Source of the DNA: Torulaspora globosa
Taxonomy: Eukaryota; Ascomycota; Saccharomycetes; Saccharomycetales; Saccharomycetaceae
DNA length: 64,000 nt
Direction of reading: 5' to 3'
Assembly: GCF_014133895.1 (NCBI RefSeq)
Contig: NC_050731.1
Location: 496,001-560,000 of the forward strand
Made by a program: the position numbers and the translations under genes. Position 1 is the first letter of the stretch. The number at the start of each line of letters is the position of its first letter. Of the stretch, positions 16,855 through 27,199 are shown piece by piece. The notes under the pieces are model-generated. The model was not told the DNA's origin, searched no databases, and worked only from the letters and a program-made list of their open reading frames with translations.

Positions 16855-19002
16855 CTAGTCGATAGACATGACGTCCAAGGAATTTGAGCTTTTGCCCTCG
16901 CATTGGGCAACGACCAGATCAATCTTCTTTGACGCCCAGGCAAACCTGGGATCGATCAAGAATGGTCTCAGATCAAATCTATTGTCATCAGGCGAGTATT
17001 GCTCGGCATGATAACTGGGAGTCAGGACTGTTTGCTTGTGTCTGTTAATAGCATAAAAGAAGAAAAATCTTTTAACTTTCTCAGCGACTTGGGCTGCAGT
17101 TAGCTTAGGCGACCACTCGTGTAGTAGCTTCAAGAACATTGAATAAGGTCCGCATTTCTCGACTTTCCGCAAGTAGCCAAATATACTCAGCTCTTCGTAA
17201 GTCATTCCCATGTCTATTTCGTCCGACTGAACGTAATCCTTGGTTATTGGCTCTAGTTCTGCAGTAGGAGTAGCCAATAGAAAACTCTCCAATATGGGCA
17301 TATCGAACTCCACCGATGCGTACGCAATAAATTTCTTCAAGTCCGTTTTGGACACTCCACCGATAGGGTTCAAATCTGCCGATGAGCAGTCATACTTTGT
17401 CAAATATCCCCTCAAGCATTCATCCACATTAGCACTGCCCAGGACAAGGAGCCCCCCGGTGTTTGGAATACCCCTTACCCATGGCAGAAGCTGTGCAAAC
17501 AGATATGAAAGAACCATTCTCACACGGGCCTGAATATTCTGTAATGCTAAATTTTCTGTATGAGAACCACCAAAAATTTTGAAAACCGGTCTCTTGCCAG
17601 TCGCTACCTCAAATAGAGTTACAATGCTCGAAACAACGTTATCCATTTTAAGATCTACATGATACGCTCCAATCTCTTTCGCAAGCTGGGCGCTTCGATC
17701 TTGTGTTTCTTTCGATGAGTTTCCGGTACCCATGTAGCATGTATGGAAGATCTTGCCAGCTAGTTCTTTGGCGTCTTTAGGTAGCCAATCGGGGTCTGAG
17801 CTACGGGCTACTTTACGAACATCCCGAATCACCTGCTTGTTACCTTCTTTTATTTCTTTGAGCACCAACCGAGTCATCGAATGAACGATTACCGCAGTAG
17901 CGCAGGAGTCAATTCCACCAGATAAAGGCAAGAAGTATCCAGAGCCATTGCAGCGCCTTAGATAATCCCATAACCAGCATGCAGGCCCTAACGCAATCTC
18001 TTCCTCAGGCAAGTGGTAAAACACTTCACGTGCTTTTGATGCGACGATGCTTTGGTCGAATCTCATAGGTGCGGGAGCCAGCTGCACTGGTACATGAATT
18101 CTTTTATATCTCATTTCTGATGAGGACGATTGTAGTCCTCGAGACATGACTGAGCCACGGTAACTTCTTACTTCTTCCAAATCTACGGTTGCTGTAACAA
18201 CCTCAACATCCTTCAGGCAAAACTGAGAACCTTGGGCAACAACTTTACCATTTACCGCAATCAGAGCACATCCATCGTAGTACAACCTGTCACCGTCGCA
18301 ACCACGTTGATTAGCGTAGAGATAAACACCACCACAACGGCTTGTAGAATTGATGATCAGATCCATTCTTTTGTTCAGCTTGCGAAGCTCATGGTGGGAG
18401 CCTGAAGAGTTTGTAATAATCTCCACACCATCCAATGACATGTTGATGCTTGGAGACCGTGGAGTGAAGAGTTCCTCGCATGTTTCAGCACCAATACAAG
18501 TATCTAAGGTACTAATGACTGCGTCACCAAATGGCACAGTCTTTTGGCCAGTAATCTTCTGAATCAATGGAGGCAAGATGAAGTCCTCGACAACGCACTC
18601 TCTCATCCATGGAGTGAAGAATCTCATCTCACGGTAGTTACCGTCGTTTGCCAGCCACATCTTTGGTCTAATGAACATAATTTGACCATCAAGGGAGAGC
18701 AAACGACAGTTGTAACGAACATTCTTGTGCAGCACAGGCATACCGATGTCCAGCAATATGCCATGCGTCTCTGATCTCTTTATAATTTGAGCATACATCT
18801 CCCATGACTGCAGACTGACATCGCTCTCCAGGAAATGATCTAAGCAGCCATAGCCCGTAATCTCCAGTTCAGGTCCAACACGCAATCGAGCACCTCTCTC
18901 TTTGGCTATTCTGATGGACTCCAAGATACGATCTCTATTACCTTCAAAATCCAGGGCCCACTGATTCAGATTACAAGTGGCTAAAGTGATCAGTTGCGAC
19001 AT
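16855..19002 (-). CDS. QNS1: QNS1, glutamine-dependent NAD+ synthetase
   Basis: 715 residues, matching the usual ~714. The N-terminal nitrilase-type glutaminase domain carries the catalytic cysteine at 175 (CIGAETCEELF). The C-terminal synthetase domain has the PP-loop LPLSGGIDSCATA at about 355–367, with ATP-pyrophosphatase features. It converts nicotinic acid adenine dinucleotide to NAD+ using ATP and glutamine-derived ammonia, the last step of NAD biosynthesis. A downstream motif block (GKIFHTCYMGTGNSS, GSANVDECLRGYLTKYDCSS) is typical. A single ATG at 19002 gives the expected N-terminus. Upstream is a 1-kb gap before ASP1. Confidence 0.96.
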   Translation of the reverse strand: MSQLITLATCNLNQWALDFEGNRDRILESIRIAKERGARLRVGPELEITGYGCLDHFLESDVSLQSWEMYAQIIKRSETHGILLDIGMPVLHKNVRYNCRLLSLDGQIMFIRPKMWLANDGNYREMRFFTPWMRECVVEDFILPPLIQKITGQKTVPFGDAVISTLDTCIGAETCEELFTPRSPSINMSLDGVEIITNSSGSHHELRKLNKRMDLIINSTSRCGGVYLYANQRGCDGDRLYYDGCALIAVNGKVVAQGSQFCLKDVEVVTATVDLEEVRSYRGSVMSRGLQSSSSEMRYKRIHVPVQLAPAPMRFDQSIVASKAREVFYHLPEEEIALGPACWLWDYLRRCNGSGYFLPLSGGIDSCATAVIVHSMTRLVLKEIKEGNKQVIRDVRKVARSSDPDWLPKDAKELAGKIFHTCYMGTGNSSKETQDRSAQLAKEIGAYHVDLKMDNVVSSIVTLFEVATGKRPVFKIFGGSHTENLALQNIQARVRMVLSYLFAQLLPWVRGIPNTGGLLVLGSANVDECLRGYLTKYDCSSADLNPIGGVSKTDLKKFIAYASVEFDMPILESFLLATPTAELEPITKDYVQSDEIDMGMTYEELSIFGYLRKVEKCGPYSMFLKLLHEWSPKLTAAQVAEKVKRFFFFYAINRHKQTVLTPSYHAEQYSPDDNRFDLRPFLIDPRFAWASKKIDLVVAQCEGKSSNSLDVMSID

Positions 19003-20053
19003 CCTTGAATGCAGTTATAGGTCTAGGATATTCTTCCGACTAACGGTTTGTTTTCAATTTATCCTTGTCTCTCGGTTAATATCAGCAGAGATACTGTCGA
19101 GAAGCGACATCGATGGCCTTCGGGATCAATCTTGCAGGGAAAGACATGTAACTAGCAGCTAATTTGCCATATATTAGCACCAAAAATTCCACTCCTGAAT
19201 CGGTATCCCAGTTTTCTGAACTCTATCTGTTGGTAAATTCTTCGAGGGATCTCTGACGTATTCTATATTCAACGGCAATCGAAGCTGGCTCGAGTGAGTA
19301 CCCTGCTTCGATTCTTGCGATGAAGATAGCCAGGAAACTACAATAATCTGGCGTCTTAGATTAAGCAACTTTCTTATTTGCAGGTCTTTGCTGAGCCTGA
19401 CCTGCTTAGAACTAGTTTCAAGCCCAACAAGGCACAGGAAAGAGTCGACGGTTGAGATGAAAGTTCCTAAGGCATTAATTTTGATTTGCGTCTTTCAGTT
19501 TCGATTGAGTTATATTTCTCTTGCGAATGCATTGCCTCTGGCACTATTGTAGCGGTGTCGCTATAGCAGCTGGGATGAGCTTCATCCCATCGATAAGGCC
19601 ATTCCTTGGATCCAAACGCCATGAGGGTGTGCTATTCTATACCATATTTCATGCCTTCATGTTTAGTTCGATAAATCTCAGAACCGGCAGGTGGATTACA
19701 GGTGTCCATGTTTCGCAGCTAGTTGGCGCCTCGGTATCGCTGTATGGTTTTGTTGCGTCATTGAACTGCTCACCGTCTTTTCAACTGTAGGTAAGCACAC
19801 AGTATTGTGTTGAGGGAGGATTAATGTAGTGCCTTGTCTATTCCACGCTGACTTATCACTAGATAGCCGCCGAGCTGACGAACGGTCTTACTGAACAATC
19901 AATGTCTGAGCTCTGAGATGTACTAACGGCAAAATGGCAATGCAGGCATCTCTCACTTCGTAGTGCTGACATAAACCGTTAATGCGGGATCTTGGAGATT
20001 ATTGATAAAATACATATCTATAGGCTGTATCGATAAGCTCAGAAGCTTCTAGT
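19003..20053. other. QNS1–ASP1 intergenic region, no confident gene
   Basis: 1,051 bp between the QNS1 start and the ASP1 stop, longer than other gaps here. It holds the possible broken small membrane ORF at 19457–19790 (listed separately) and an isolated TACTAAC (19921–19927) followed by CAG at 19943–19945, which could be a branch/acceptor pair, but no convincing downstream exon was found. The QNS1 promoter must lie near its right-hand boundary at 19003. Confidence 0.5.
19457..19790 (+). pseudogene. Possible frameshifted small membrane-protein gene
   Basis: A 31-codon ORF at 19457–19552 encodes a signal-like peptide (MKVPKALILICVFQF… ending LANALPLALL). It overlaps a second ORF in the +1 frame (ATG 19527, stop 19790) with three hydrophobic segments (GVAIAAGMSFIPSIRPFL, VLFYTIFHAFMFSSINL, LVGASVSLYGFVASL). 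A single +1 shift in the 26-base overlap would join them into a small multi-pass protein. No consensus programmed-frameshift heptamer was seen. I do not recognise the family; the layout vaguely recalls small DUF423/TMEM256-type proteins, but that is a guess. It could also be chance. Confidence 0.3.
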
Positions 20054-21214
20054 CTAGCCACCGTAAACCCCACGGAAAACACGTCTGGTCTCCTCCATGC
20101 AATAGTTTTCCGCCAAAGCTAGTTGGAGCAGGATCCTGCTCTTCTCTGGGTTTAAGTACCCAGAAGCGATGATATTGGATGTACCCGCCAGAGGCTTTGG
20201 CAAGTTGGCTGTTGGAATCATACCATCCATGGACCGTTTCGAGTATATGACAGGTTTGTTCAAGCTCAGCAGCTTTTGGTTGACTTCGTTCGGCAAGGAA
20301 CCTGCACCCATGGTTGCGATAACGATACCGTCGTAGTGATCTACAACCAGATCGATTAGATCTGGTGACATCGCTTGGTGACCATAGAGGATACAAACTG
20401 GAGGAAATTTGAGTGTTGTTGCTCCCGGAGCTAGCTTGAGCTTGAACTTATGGCAGCCCTGAGGCTTCACAGGTGGATAGTAATAGTGAACTTCGTTGTT
20501 CACGAAATTTCCCAAGTAGCCCTGTCTAACGTTGAAGGAATCTAACGAGTTAGCGTTGGTCTTGGTTATGTAATAGCCGGCTGAAATTTGGTCATTTAAG
20601 GAAACAAGAACGCCACGACCTCTTGACTTGGGATTAGCAGCAATTAATATCGCCTGGTATAGGTTCATAGGACCATCTGCGGAAACACTGGTGGATGGTC
20701 TCATGGAGCCAACGAAGACAATGGGCAATTCGCCAGTGTCGACGCTGCTTTCGATGAAGAATGCGGTTTCCGAGAGAGTATCAGTGCCGTGAGTGATTAC
20801 GATACCATCGAATGTTTGTAAAGAGTCAGTGACACCTTTGTATATTTTGAAGAGCAACTCTTCGTTTAGATCTTTGGAATCGACGTTGCATAACTGCTCA
20901 TACTCGAGCTCACAGACGCTTGAAATATCTGGTATGCAATCGAGCAGTTCCTCAATGGTCAAATCCACATGGTATCCGGCAGTTTGAGAAGAATCGGTCC
21001 CTTTCGACGCAATGGTACCACCCGTTCCGAGGATTTTGATCCTAGGAAGCGAACGGTGCTGGTATATAGGTGTGCCACATGCAGGCCTTTCGATTTCACT
21101 TGATCCACTTTCTATGGTAAATTTGCTGTGTCCAACATCGTCGCAAATCGTGGTTATTTCCAGGGAATCGTTTACCATATCAGACCAAGGCTTGATGAAC
21201 TTCGAAGACTTCAA
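20054..21214 (-). CDS. ASP1: ASP1, cytosolic L-asparaginase I
   Basis: 386 residues, type I/II bacterial-like asparaginase fold. The first catalytic threonine is in [12 protein letters not shown] (about 57–68) and the second in [15 protein letters not shown] (about 138–152); the [13 protein letters not shown] loop and the NDQISAG segment are also conserved. It hydrolyses asparagine to aspartate and ammonia. No signal peptide is present, consistent with the cytosolic constitutive enzyme and not the secreted Asp3 form. Start ATG at 21214. It is in tandem with OSH3, whose stop lies 180 bp upstream of the ASP1 start. Order matches YDR321W. Confidence 0.93.
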   Translation of the reverse strand: MKSSKFIKPWSDMVNDSLEITTICDDVGHSKFTIESGSSEIERPACGTPIYQHRSLPRIKILGTGGTIASKGTDSSQTAGYHVDLTIEELLDCIPDISSVCELEYEQLCNVDSKDLNEELLFKIYKGVTDSLQTFDGIVITHGTDTLSETAFFIESSVDTGELPIVFVGSMRPSTSVSADGPMNLYQAILIAANPKSRGRGVLVSLNDQISAGYYITKTNANSLDSFNVRQGYLGNFVNNEVHYYYPPVKPQGCHKFKLKLAPGATTLKFPPVCILYGHQAMSPDLIDLVVDHYDGIVIATMGAGSLPNEVNQKLLSLNKPVIYSKRSMDGMIPTANLPKPLAGTSNIIASGYLNPEKSRILLQLALAENYCMEETRRVFRGVYGG

Positions 21215-21393
21215 AGAGACTTGCTGCCTTTCTTTGTCGATTTTTTCTATCTCATCGATTAAATTTATGTTAAAGCTTTAAAAATTTCGAGATCTTGTAT
21301 AACTAGAGAAGCACGGCTTCAAATATGTAATAATGGCACGCTGTAGATAACTATTATACAAGTATTTGCAAGTGCTTGAACCAGGCTATGGCT

Positions 21394-24153
21394 TCACCAT
21401 AACGCGGTTATGCCCGACCAGTCCCGACGCTTTCTTCTCTCCCAATAACTATTTGGTCCTTGAATTAGCTTCCAAGTGTCGTTCTTGCTCTTTTCGAAAA
21501 ATTTTGGCTTAACATCGGAGCCTTTGGAACGTCTATCACGCTGAGCTTGCTCTAATTTGAGTTTTAAAGTCTCTGCCTTTTGTACATTTCCCTCTTCATA
21601 AGCTTTGATATCTGGTCGGAGCCTGGAATCTGTTGGAGGTAGGTTATCGCGCTCAATTTCAGTTATTTCGTTAAGATTGGCAGTGAAGACGGTGAACCCA
21701 TATTTTTTCCTACTATCAGGCACCAATTTTCCAGCCTGCCATATGACAGCCGAAGTACTGTCGTCGATTATGGATTCAGTCCACTTGCCGTGTAAGGTTT
21801 TCTTGGCGCCGTCCACAGGGTCTATCGTCAGGGTCAAGTTCTCCGATCTCCCTCCAAATATACCGGCACTTTGGAAGGCAATGGTTGAAGAGCCGCAGCT
21901 TGAAGAATTGACTTCGAACTCGTTGATCGGCTCCACGTATCTCTCGCCCGCTATAAGATTTTTAAGCATTGTGGTTGGCTGCACCCATTCGAAGGAGTCT
22001 TTTTGATTCTTGAACTTCAGGCGCACGGTACCATCGTTGTTCAGCTCCACAGATTTACCCCAAAATCGCTGCAAGGGAGACACGGTGTAACTACATTCCC
22101 ATTGCGGATGGTCAGCGTGAAATGCGAAGACTGGGGGCCTATGTGACACCTTTTCGGCAATCAGTCTAAAGCCCATGTCTTCCCGAACAAGTTCATATGT
22201 CTCCCCCAAGAGAGGGTTGAACGGTTTTCTCAAAGCCCTTGTCTTGTCTCTGTGAATGGAAAGGCAGGAGATTGCAAAGGCCGACACGTAGGTTAGGACC
22301 TGCGCCTTGGAGGTGCTCTCGATAGCTTTGTTCAACAGATCTGAGTACTCAAAAGTTTCTGATATCAGTTGTAAGATGGAAATTGGCTCGTTAGATGTCA
22401 CTGGCATGGCCACGGAACTCAAGTCCTTACCGACATTTTTCCTCAGGAAAGATAATAAGCTTGGCGGCGAAGCAACAGCTGCTCGAACGTCATTTCGGCG
22501 TTTAACTGACTTTCCCCATGGAAGTGGGTAAATATCATTCGTGGAAGAATCACAAGTCATTTCTTCTGATACGCTTTCGTACTCGACCGTTTTGTTCAAA
22601 GTGGGCTCCTCTAACCTTTCGTCATTATCCAACAGTATAACTCCATGACTAATTCCATCTTCTGCATCAAAAAACTCTTCATCGCTAAATGCAGAGATCG
22701 ACGATATTCTCTTCTCCAAACTTTGGTCCAAGGCATCATTGAGCAATGTTCTGCTTTGATGAATGAATTGTGCCAAAAACGTTTCCAGCTCAGATAGTCT
22801 GCTATGCAGCGGATGCTCAGTTGCTTCGTTGTCTGGCGAGATCGTGAGGGATTGGGCTGACTCGCACGAATCACCATGAGCCACCTTGAGGTCGGCAGAT
22901 GAAGATGATGCATTACGATATCGTCTTTGATTGTCATATCCCTCAGTGGGCACATAGTTCAGCGATTCTTTTTTACAGTACTCTACTCTTTGCTGGATGA
23001 GTTTGAGGTTTGTTATTAGTTCATTACAGGTGAATCGCGGCAAGGAGGCGGTAAATTCGTTAGGAGTTATTGCCACAAATGGCATATTTGCCATTGTTGG
23101 GTTTTGTTTGCCGGTTTTTACAGATTCTAGCGCTTCATTCAGTTCATCTACGCCATCCTCCTTCTTTCTGTTTTGGTTCGCGGTTGCTTTGTTCATTTTT
23201 AACCTATCGAAACACGACTGTAGGGCGTCAACCCAATGACTCCAGGCACCAGTATCTTTGGCTTTCAGTACCCACAATTCCATGCCGGAATCGATAATTA
23301 TTAGCCTATCCTTTTTATTGGCGCTTACGGTTGCTAGGTTTATTACAATTTCTCCTCGACATGTCTGATTATGCTCATTCAGGTAGTAAGATAGGGTGCT
23401 GTACTTGAAGTCAAGCGAAAAGAACCTCTTCGTGAAACCCTGCAGCTTCTTTCTCCTCTTCTTTAACAGATAGCCCTGTAGATATCTTCCTCGATCGACG
23501 CTGAGAAGATCATCATTCGGCTGCGACTTCAGAGATCTTGCTTTGGGGGTTGTAGCAGGCGACAAAGGATACTGATTTTTGTTCAGAGACTGTAATTCAT
23601 TATCACGGACAGTCTTAGCATTAAACAGGATCTTCTTCTTGGCATTTTTCGCTGAAGTGTTGTCCAGTATAAAAGCGTAGTAGTAGTCGTCGTCCCTCAC
23701 CTCGAGCAGTCCCTGTTGCATCTCACTTCCGGCGACATGGCCAATCCATTGCACCATCGTAAACCCAGATGCAGTCAACTTTTCACGCAGCGGGATCTCC
23801 TGTGATTGCTGTTGTATGTTACTGAGAGATAGAGATCCATGTAGTTTACGGGAGTCGTACGAGCCTGGCACCGAGTTCACGCTCGTGCTGCTTGAATTTG
23901 CACTCTCGTCGACACTGGTGGCGCTGTTTCTATGCAGAAAGGACTTTGTTGTGTAGCTCAATAAAGCCCTGGTATCAGGAGCTATGTGAACCGCAGACTC
24001 ACAGTTCCTATCTACACCGCCCTTGGGCTTCTTATAGATCCCCAGCTCAATTGACTTCTTCAGAGGTCTCACCTGGTAGCTGATCACGTCACCTTTGGAA
24101 CATTCGACCCATCTGACCACAAAGGATCGGCTCTGGATGTCAATGGTCTCCAT
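21394..24153 (-). CDS. OSH3: OSH3, oxysterol-binding-protein homolog
   Basis: 919 residues. In order: an N-terminal GOLD-like region (about 1–190), a PH domain at about 221–316 (GYLLKKRRKKLQGFTKRFF), an FFAT motif EEFFDAED at about 491–499 for binding the VAP protein Scs2 on the ER, and a lipid-binding ORD at about 590–880 with the signature KVSHRPPVFAFH at about 667. In yeast Osh3 works at ER–plasma-membrane contacts in PI4P/sterol homeostasis. The signature has R where many members have H (SHRPP), which is common among fungal Osh proteins. Slightly shorter than S. cerevisiae Osh3 (about 996). It is divergent from DAD4. Confidence 0.95.
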   Translation of the reverse strand: METIDIQSRSFVVRWVECSKGDVISYQVRPLKKSIELGIYKKPKGGVDRNCESAVHIAPDTRALLSYTTKSFLHRNSATSVDESANSSSTSVNSVPGSYDSRKLHGSLSLSNIQQQSQEIPLREKLTASGFTMVQWIGHVAGSEMQQGLLEVRDDDYYYAFILDNTSAKNAKKKILFNAKTVRDNELQSLNKNQYPLSPATTPKARSLKSQPNDDLLSVDRGRYLQGYLLKKRRKKLQGFTKRFFSLDFKYSTLSYYLNEHNQTCRGEIVINLATVSANKKDRLIIIDSGMELWVLKAKDTGAWSHWVDALQSCFDRLKMNKATANQNRKKEDGVDELNEALESVKTGKQNPTMANMPFVAITPNEFTASLPRFTCNELITNLKLIQQRVEYCKKESLNYVPTEGYDNQRRYRNASSSSADLKVAHGDSCESAQSLTISPDNEATEHPLHSRLSELETFLAQFIHQSRTLLNDALDQSLEKRISSISAFSDEEFFDAEDGISHGVILLDNDERLEEPTLNKTVEYESVSEEMTCDSSTNDIYPLPWGKSVKRRNDVRAAVASPPSLLSFLRKNVGKDLSSVAMPVTSNEPISILQLISETFEYSDLLNKAIESTSKAQVLTYVSAFAISCLSIHRDKTRALRKPFNPLLGETYELVREDMGFRLIAEKVSHRPPVFAFHADHPQWECSYTVSPLQRFWGKSVELNNDGTVRLKFKNQKDSFEWVQPTTMLKNLIAGERYVEPINEFEVNSSSCGSSTIAFQSAGIFGGRSENLTLTIDPVDGAKKTLHGKWTESIIDDSTSAVIWQAGKLVPDSRKKYGFTVFTANLNEITEIERDNLPPTDSRLRPDIKAYEEGNVQKAETLKLKLEQAQRDRRSKGSDVKPKFFEKSKNDTWKLIQGPNSYWERRKRRDWSGITALW

Positions 24154-24715
24154 GCAAGCGTACCGACCACTGTTAAACTCCTGTCTGAGTTCGAAAACAC
24201 GTTTATCCCCACTGCTTTCGCTGTTGTTGGCGTGTTTTGAATCTTTTAACCTTTTATTGAAGATACACGGTACTGTGTGAGCGAAAAGACAACACTAAGC
24301 CGCGATAGCTGTGCAAGATCCAAAATAGTCCCTGGCTCTACGCTTCGCCATCCGAATTGTAATGGCTTCATACATGCTTTTCCAAGACTGACTAGCCCAG
24401 CAGAACGGTTTTGATCAGACTGAAAACAGGTCGTCGTTCAAAGCCTCCAGGTAGTCAAACAAGCCCCAGCTCTCTGCATATAACAGCGAGCACCGTCAAG
24501 AGTCACTACACACTCAATTGAGTCTCCAGGACGCCTCCTGCCACGGATCCAGGCAGTGCTTTAAACTGGGCCATCCATCGTATGGATAGCGTCAAGTCCC
24601 GGGTAACACTGTTGTTAGGCTAAGCCAAGACAGATCTCAAGGCCACCAGCTCTATGATCAGTAGTTGAAGCTGCTGGTTGGCCGACAGATCGCCAGCGGG
24701 TCCGCCAGAGCAGCG
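24154..24715. promoter_or_regulatory. OSH3–DAD4 divergent intergenic region with Reb1-type site
   Basis: 562 bp without a gene. It contains CCCGGGTAAC (24598–24607), which includes the Reb1 consensus CGGGTAA at 24600–24606, 109 bp before the DAD4 ATG. No other element was recognised. Confidence 0.5.
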
Positions 24716-24934
24716 ATGGAGAATCCCTATGAGCAGGACCAGATGAATATCCTGTCGCGGATTGTGGCAAACATCGACCGGCTGAACCAGAGCGTGACAA
24801 CGCTTAACCAGGAGCTCGAGAACATCAATCGCAGGAACAAGAACCTAGAGATAATGGGCCAGATGTGCGAAAACTACCAAAACAGTATGCAATTCAATTT
24901 GCAAGCAACAGGGAACAGAAAACCCCCATTGTAG
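24716..24934 (+). CDS. DAD4: DAD4, DASH/Dam1 complex subunit
   Basis: 72 residues from ATG 24716, exactly the family length. Largely one coiled-coil helix: MENPYEQDQMNILSRIVAN, then LNQSVTTLNQELENIN, NRKNKNLEIMGQMCENY-like core and terminal KKPPL-like RKPPL. Dad4 is one of ten subunits of the DASH ring that couples outer kinetochores to microtubule plus ends. Open frame upstream of the ATG has no in-frame ATG with homology. It is convergent with NOP10 (71 bp between stops), as YDR320C-A and YHR072W-A would be in the ancestral merge. Confidence 0.96.
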   Translation: MENPYEQDQMNILSRIVANIDRLNQSVTTLNQELENINRRNKNLEIMGQMCENYQNSMQFNLQATGNRKPPL

Positions 24935-25005
24935 CAGGTAACAATCTTACGTACATATTCTGTCTAGCACGATTCTAATTTACATATTTGAGCTGGTGTA
25001 ACCGC

Positions 25006-25182
25006 CTATTGAGATGGCAAGAGGTTGAATCTCTTCTTCAAGGTGACTCTTTGCCTGGAATACTTGTCGTCAGGTGAAAATCTGGCTGGGTGAGCGGACT
25101 TGGTTATTTCGCCGTCATCGGTGGTTTTTTTCAGCGTGTAAATTCTCTTCCCGTCGGGACCCAAAGTGTACATCAAATGCAT
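25006..25182 (-). CDS. NOP10: NOP10, H/ACA snoRNP protein
   Basis: A 58-residue protein read on the minus strand from ATG 25182 to TAG 25008–25006. It begins [19 protein letters not shown] and ends with [20 protein letters not shown] plus NLLPSQ. Length and sequence match Nop10 closely. It contacts Cbf5 in H/ACA box snoRNPs, which pseudouridylate rRNA, and is needed for 18S rRNA processing. The eukaryotic form lacks the zinc ribbon of archaeal Nop10, as here. It shares a 230-bp divergent promoter with SWA2. Confidence 0.97.
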   Translation of the reverse strand: MHLMYTLGPDGKRIYTLKKTTDDGEITKSAHPARFSPDDKYSRQRVTLKKRFNLLPSQ

Positions 25183-25245
25183 GGTCGATTGGTGATTCTC
25201 GGAAGCCTTGGACGATAGCTTTTAGTGTCTCTTTGGTTCAAGATC

Positions 25246-25256
25246 TCGATGAGCTG
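25246..25256 (+). promoter_or_regulatory. PAC-like element upstream of NOP10
   Basis: TCGATGAGCTG, one base off the PAC consensus GCGATGAGCT, followed by a T-rich tract (25260–25266). It lies 64 bp from the NOP10 start and 157 bp from that of SWA2; ribosome biogenesis logic favours NOP10. Confidence 0.5.
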
Positions 25257-25412
25257 AACAATTTTTTAAGCTTGGCATGGTTCTTGTAAGTTCTTCGTCA
25301 AGGGTGATTTTTATCATAGATAATAGACCTTTAACTGTTGAAGATACAGAGAGTTGACGAGGATACCGGCATTCAGTGTTGTTGATCTGCTGATTTTGGT
25401 CAGGAACCGTTG

Positions 25413-27173
25413 ATGAGCGACCCCTTTGCCGATTTACTCAGTTCCTTCAAAAAGGGGGACGCCGCTGTCAAGAAAGATGCGACGGTAGCACCATCAGGTT
25501 CGGTGCCGCAAGCTGGCAAGGCAGGAGACAATGGAACGAACTCGTCGTGGCTTTCTCCTCGTGAGAGTAGCCCTGAAATCCATGATGACTTTGGCAAGCT
25601 TTTTGGGTCGAACGTGAGCCCGATTGCCGGGGCAAAACAACAGCAAGTAGCCGAAGATGAGTTCGATGCGGCTTTCAAGGCCTTCGAGCAGGACCAGAAG
25701 GTCCAGCAACCGTGGGAGGATGAGCCTGAGCTCGTTGTCGATGAAGTAAAGGACATGGAGGTGGCAAAATTGATGTCGTTGGACCTTTCAATCGGACAGG
25801 CAACGTCCTACTATGAGCGGGGGATCTTGTACGAGGAATTGGTGAGGAAACGGAGGGAAGAGGAGGCCATTAAAGCGCAAAGGACCCGTGTAACGTCACC
25901 AGTACGGCGGGAAGAGCCTGTTGGGTTCTTTGGCGTGGCTACCGGGCTGCTGGAAAAAGGCAGACAGCTAGTGGACCAATTTACCACATTCCCGCAGGAG
26001 CAAGATAGACTCTCTGATAGGCTACGCCAGTATTCCGAGTACGTTGAGCCACAGGAATGGTCTGCGGCAGCTTCATCTGCGCAACCCGAAGTGGCAAGTG
26101 AGGAGCTTCCAGCGCAGTTTACACAGTCGCTCCTCTTGGAGGAAGATACGCTGTTCTCGCCAGAGAAATCACCAACTCCGCCACCTCCACCAGAGTCAAC
26201 GTTACTCGATTTCGACCATGAGGAAACAGTCTCTCATGGTATCAGAGATTCGGGGACCAAAATAGCGATATCGCACTTAGAGTTATCTGGTTACAACGAA
26301 TTTAAAGATCGGGCAACAAGCTTCTTCAAAGGTGGTGACTATGTAAGAGCATGCGAGGAATATGAGAAGTGCCTGAACTCACTTCCGAAGGACCACACTC
26401 TCCGAATAGTGGCATATTCTAACTTGGTGGCTTCTTTACTCAAGATCGGGGAATACAAGAGATGCATATCAGATACCGAAATAGCCTTGAATCTTTTCCC
26501 TGAGGATCCCGAAATGTGGAGCCAATCTATCCCCAATGCTGAACCACGCAGGACATTCAAGGAGATGTGGTCAAAAATAGTTGCAAGACGTGCAGAAGCT
26601 TTTGAGCATACAGAAAAGTATCAAGAGGCATTGAAATCGTACCAATCGCTGATTGAGAAAGGTTGTTCTAATGACAAGATTATGGAAGGTAAGAGGAGAT
26701 GTCAAAAGGTGCTTAGCCCATCGCAAGACAAACCAGTACAGTCTAAAGGAGGTTCTGTGCGCACTAATGGGCCTCCTGCGAGCGTTCCCGCTTCCGCGCA
26801 GACGTATGCCAGCGTTCAGCGAGTAAAAGAGGACAACAAGAAAGAAGAAGCTTTGGAAAATCAGAAGGCCGCTTTATATGACAAGGTGTTTAATCAAATC
26901 GAGACGTGGAAAGGCAATAAGGGAGACGATATACGTCATCTGCTGGCCAACTTATCTCAAGTCCTCACATGGTGCGATTGGAAACCAGTTTCACCCACAG
27001 AGCTCGTTTTGCCCAAGAAAGTGAAAATTGGTTACATGAAGGCTGTAGCTAAAACGCATCCAGACAAATTGCCTGCTTCTTTGGAGCTAGAAGCAAAAAT
27101 GCTTGCCGAAAACGTCTTCAGCACTTTATCTACAGCATGGGAAAAGTTTAAGTCAGAGAATGATATAAAGTAA
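25413..27173 (+). CDS. SWA2: SWA2, auxilin-like clathrin-uncoating J protein
   Basis: 586 residues (S. cerevisiae 668) starting MSDPFADLLSSFKKG. In order: N-terminal clathrin-binding region with FxxDF/DPF-like acidic motifs, a UBA domain at about 110–150 (VDEVKDMEVAKLMSLDLS), an acidic/proline linker, a TPR domain at about 285–425 and a C-terminal J domain with the HPD tripeptide (AVAKTHPDKLPAS). It stimulates Ssa Hsp70 to strip clathrin from vesicles and supports cortical ER inheritance. The shorter length is mostly in the N-terminal disordered part. It is convergent with ERG7 (26 bp between ends). Confidence 0.95.
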   Translation: MSDPFADLLSSFKKGDAAVKKDATVAPSGSVPQAGKAGDNGTNSSWLSPRESSPEIHDDFGKLFGSNVSPIAGAKQQQVAEDEFDAAFKAFEQDQKVQQPWEDEPELVVDEVKDMEVAKLMSLDLSIGQATSYYERGILYEELVRKRREEEAIKAQRTRVTSPVRREEPVGFFGVATGLLEKGRQLVDQFTTFPQEQDRLSDRLRQYSEYVEPQEWSAAASSAQPEVASEELPAQFTQSLLLEEDTLFSPEKSPTPPPPPESTLLDFDHEETVSHGIRDSGTKIAISHLELSGYNEFKDRATSFFKGGDYVRACEEYEKCLNSLPKDHTLRIVAYSNLVASLLKIGEYKRCISDTEIALNLFPEDPEMWSQSIPNAEPRRTFKEMWSKIVARRAEAFEHTEKYQEALKSYQSLIEKGCSNDKIMEGKRRCQKVLSPSQDKPVQSKGGSVRTNGPPASVPASAQTYASVQRVKEDNKKEEALENQKAALYDKVFNQIETWKGNKGDDIRHLLANLSQVLTWCDWKPVSPTELVLPKKVKIGYMKAVAKTHPDKLPASLELEAKMLAENVFSTLSTAWEKFKSENDIK

Positions 27174-27199
27174 TGCATCTATAAACAACCCTATTTAAA

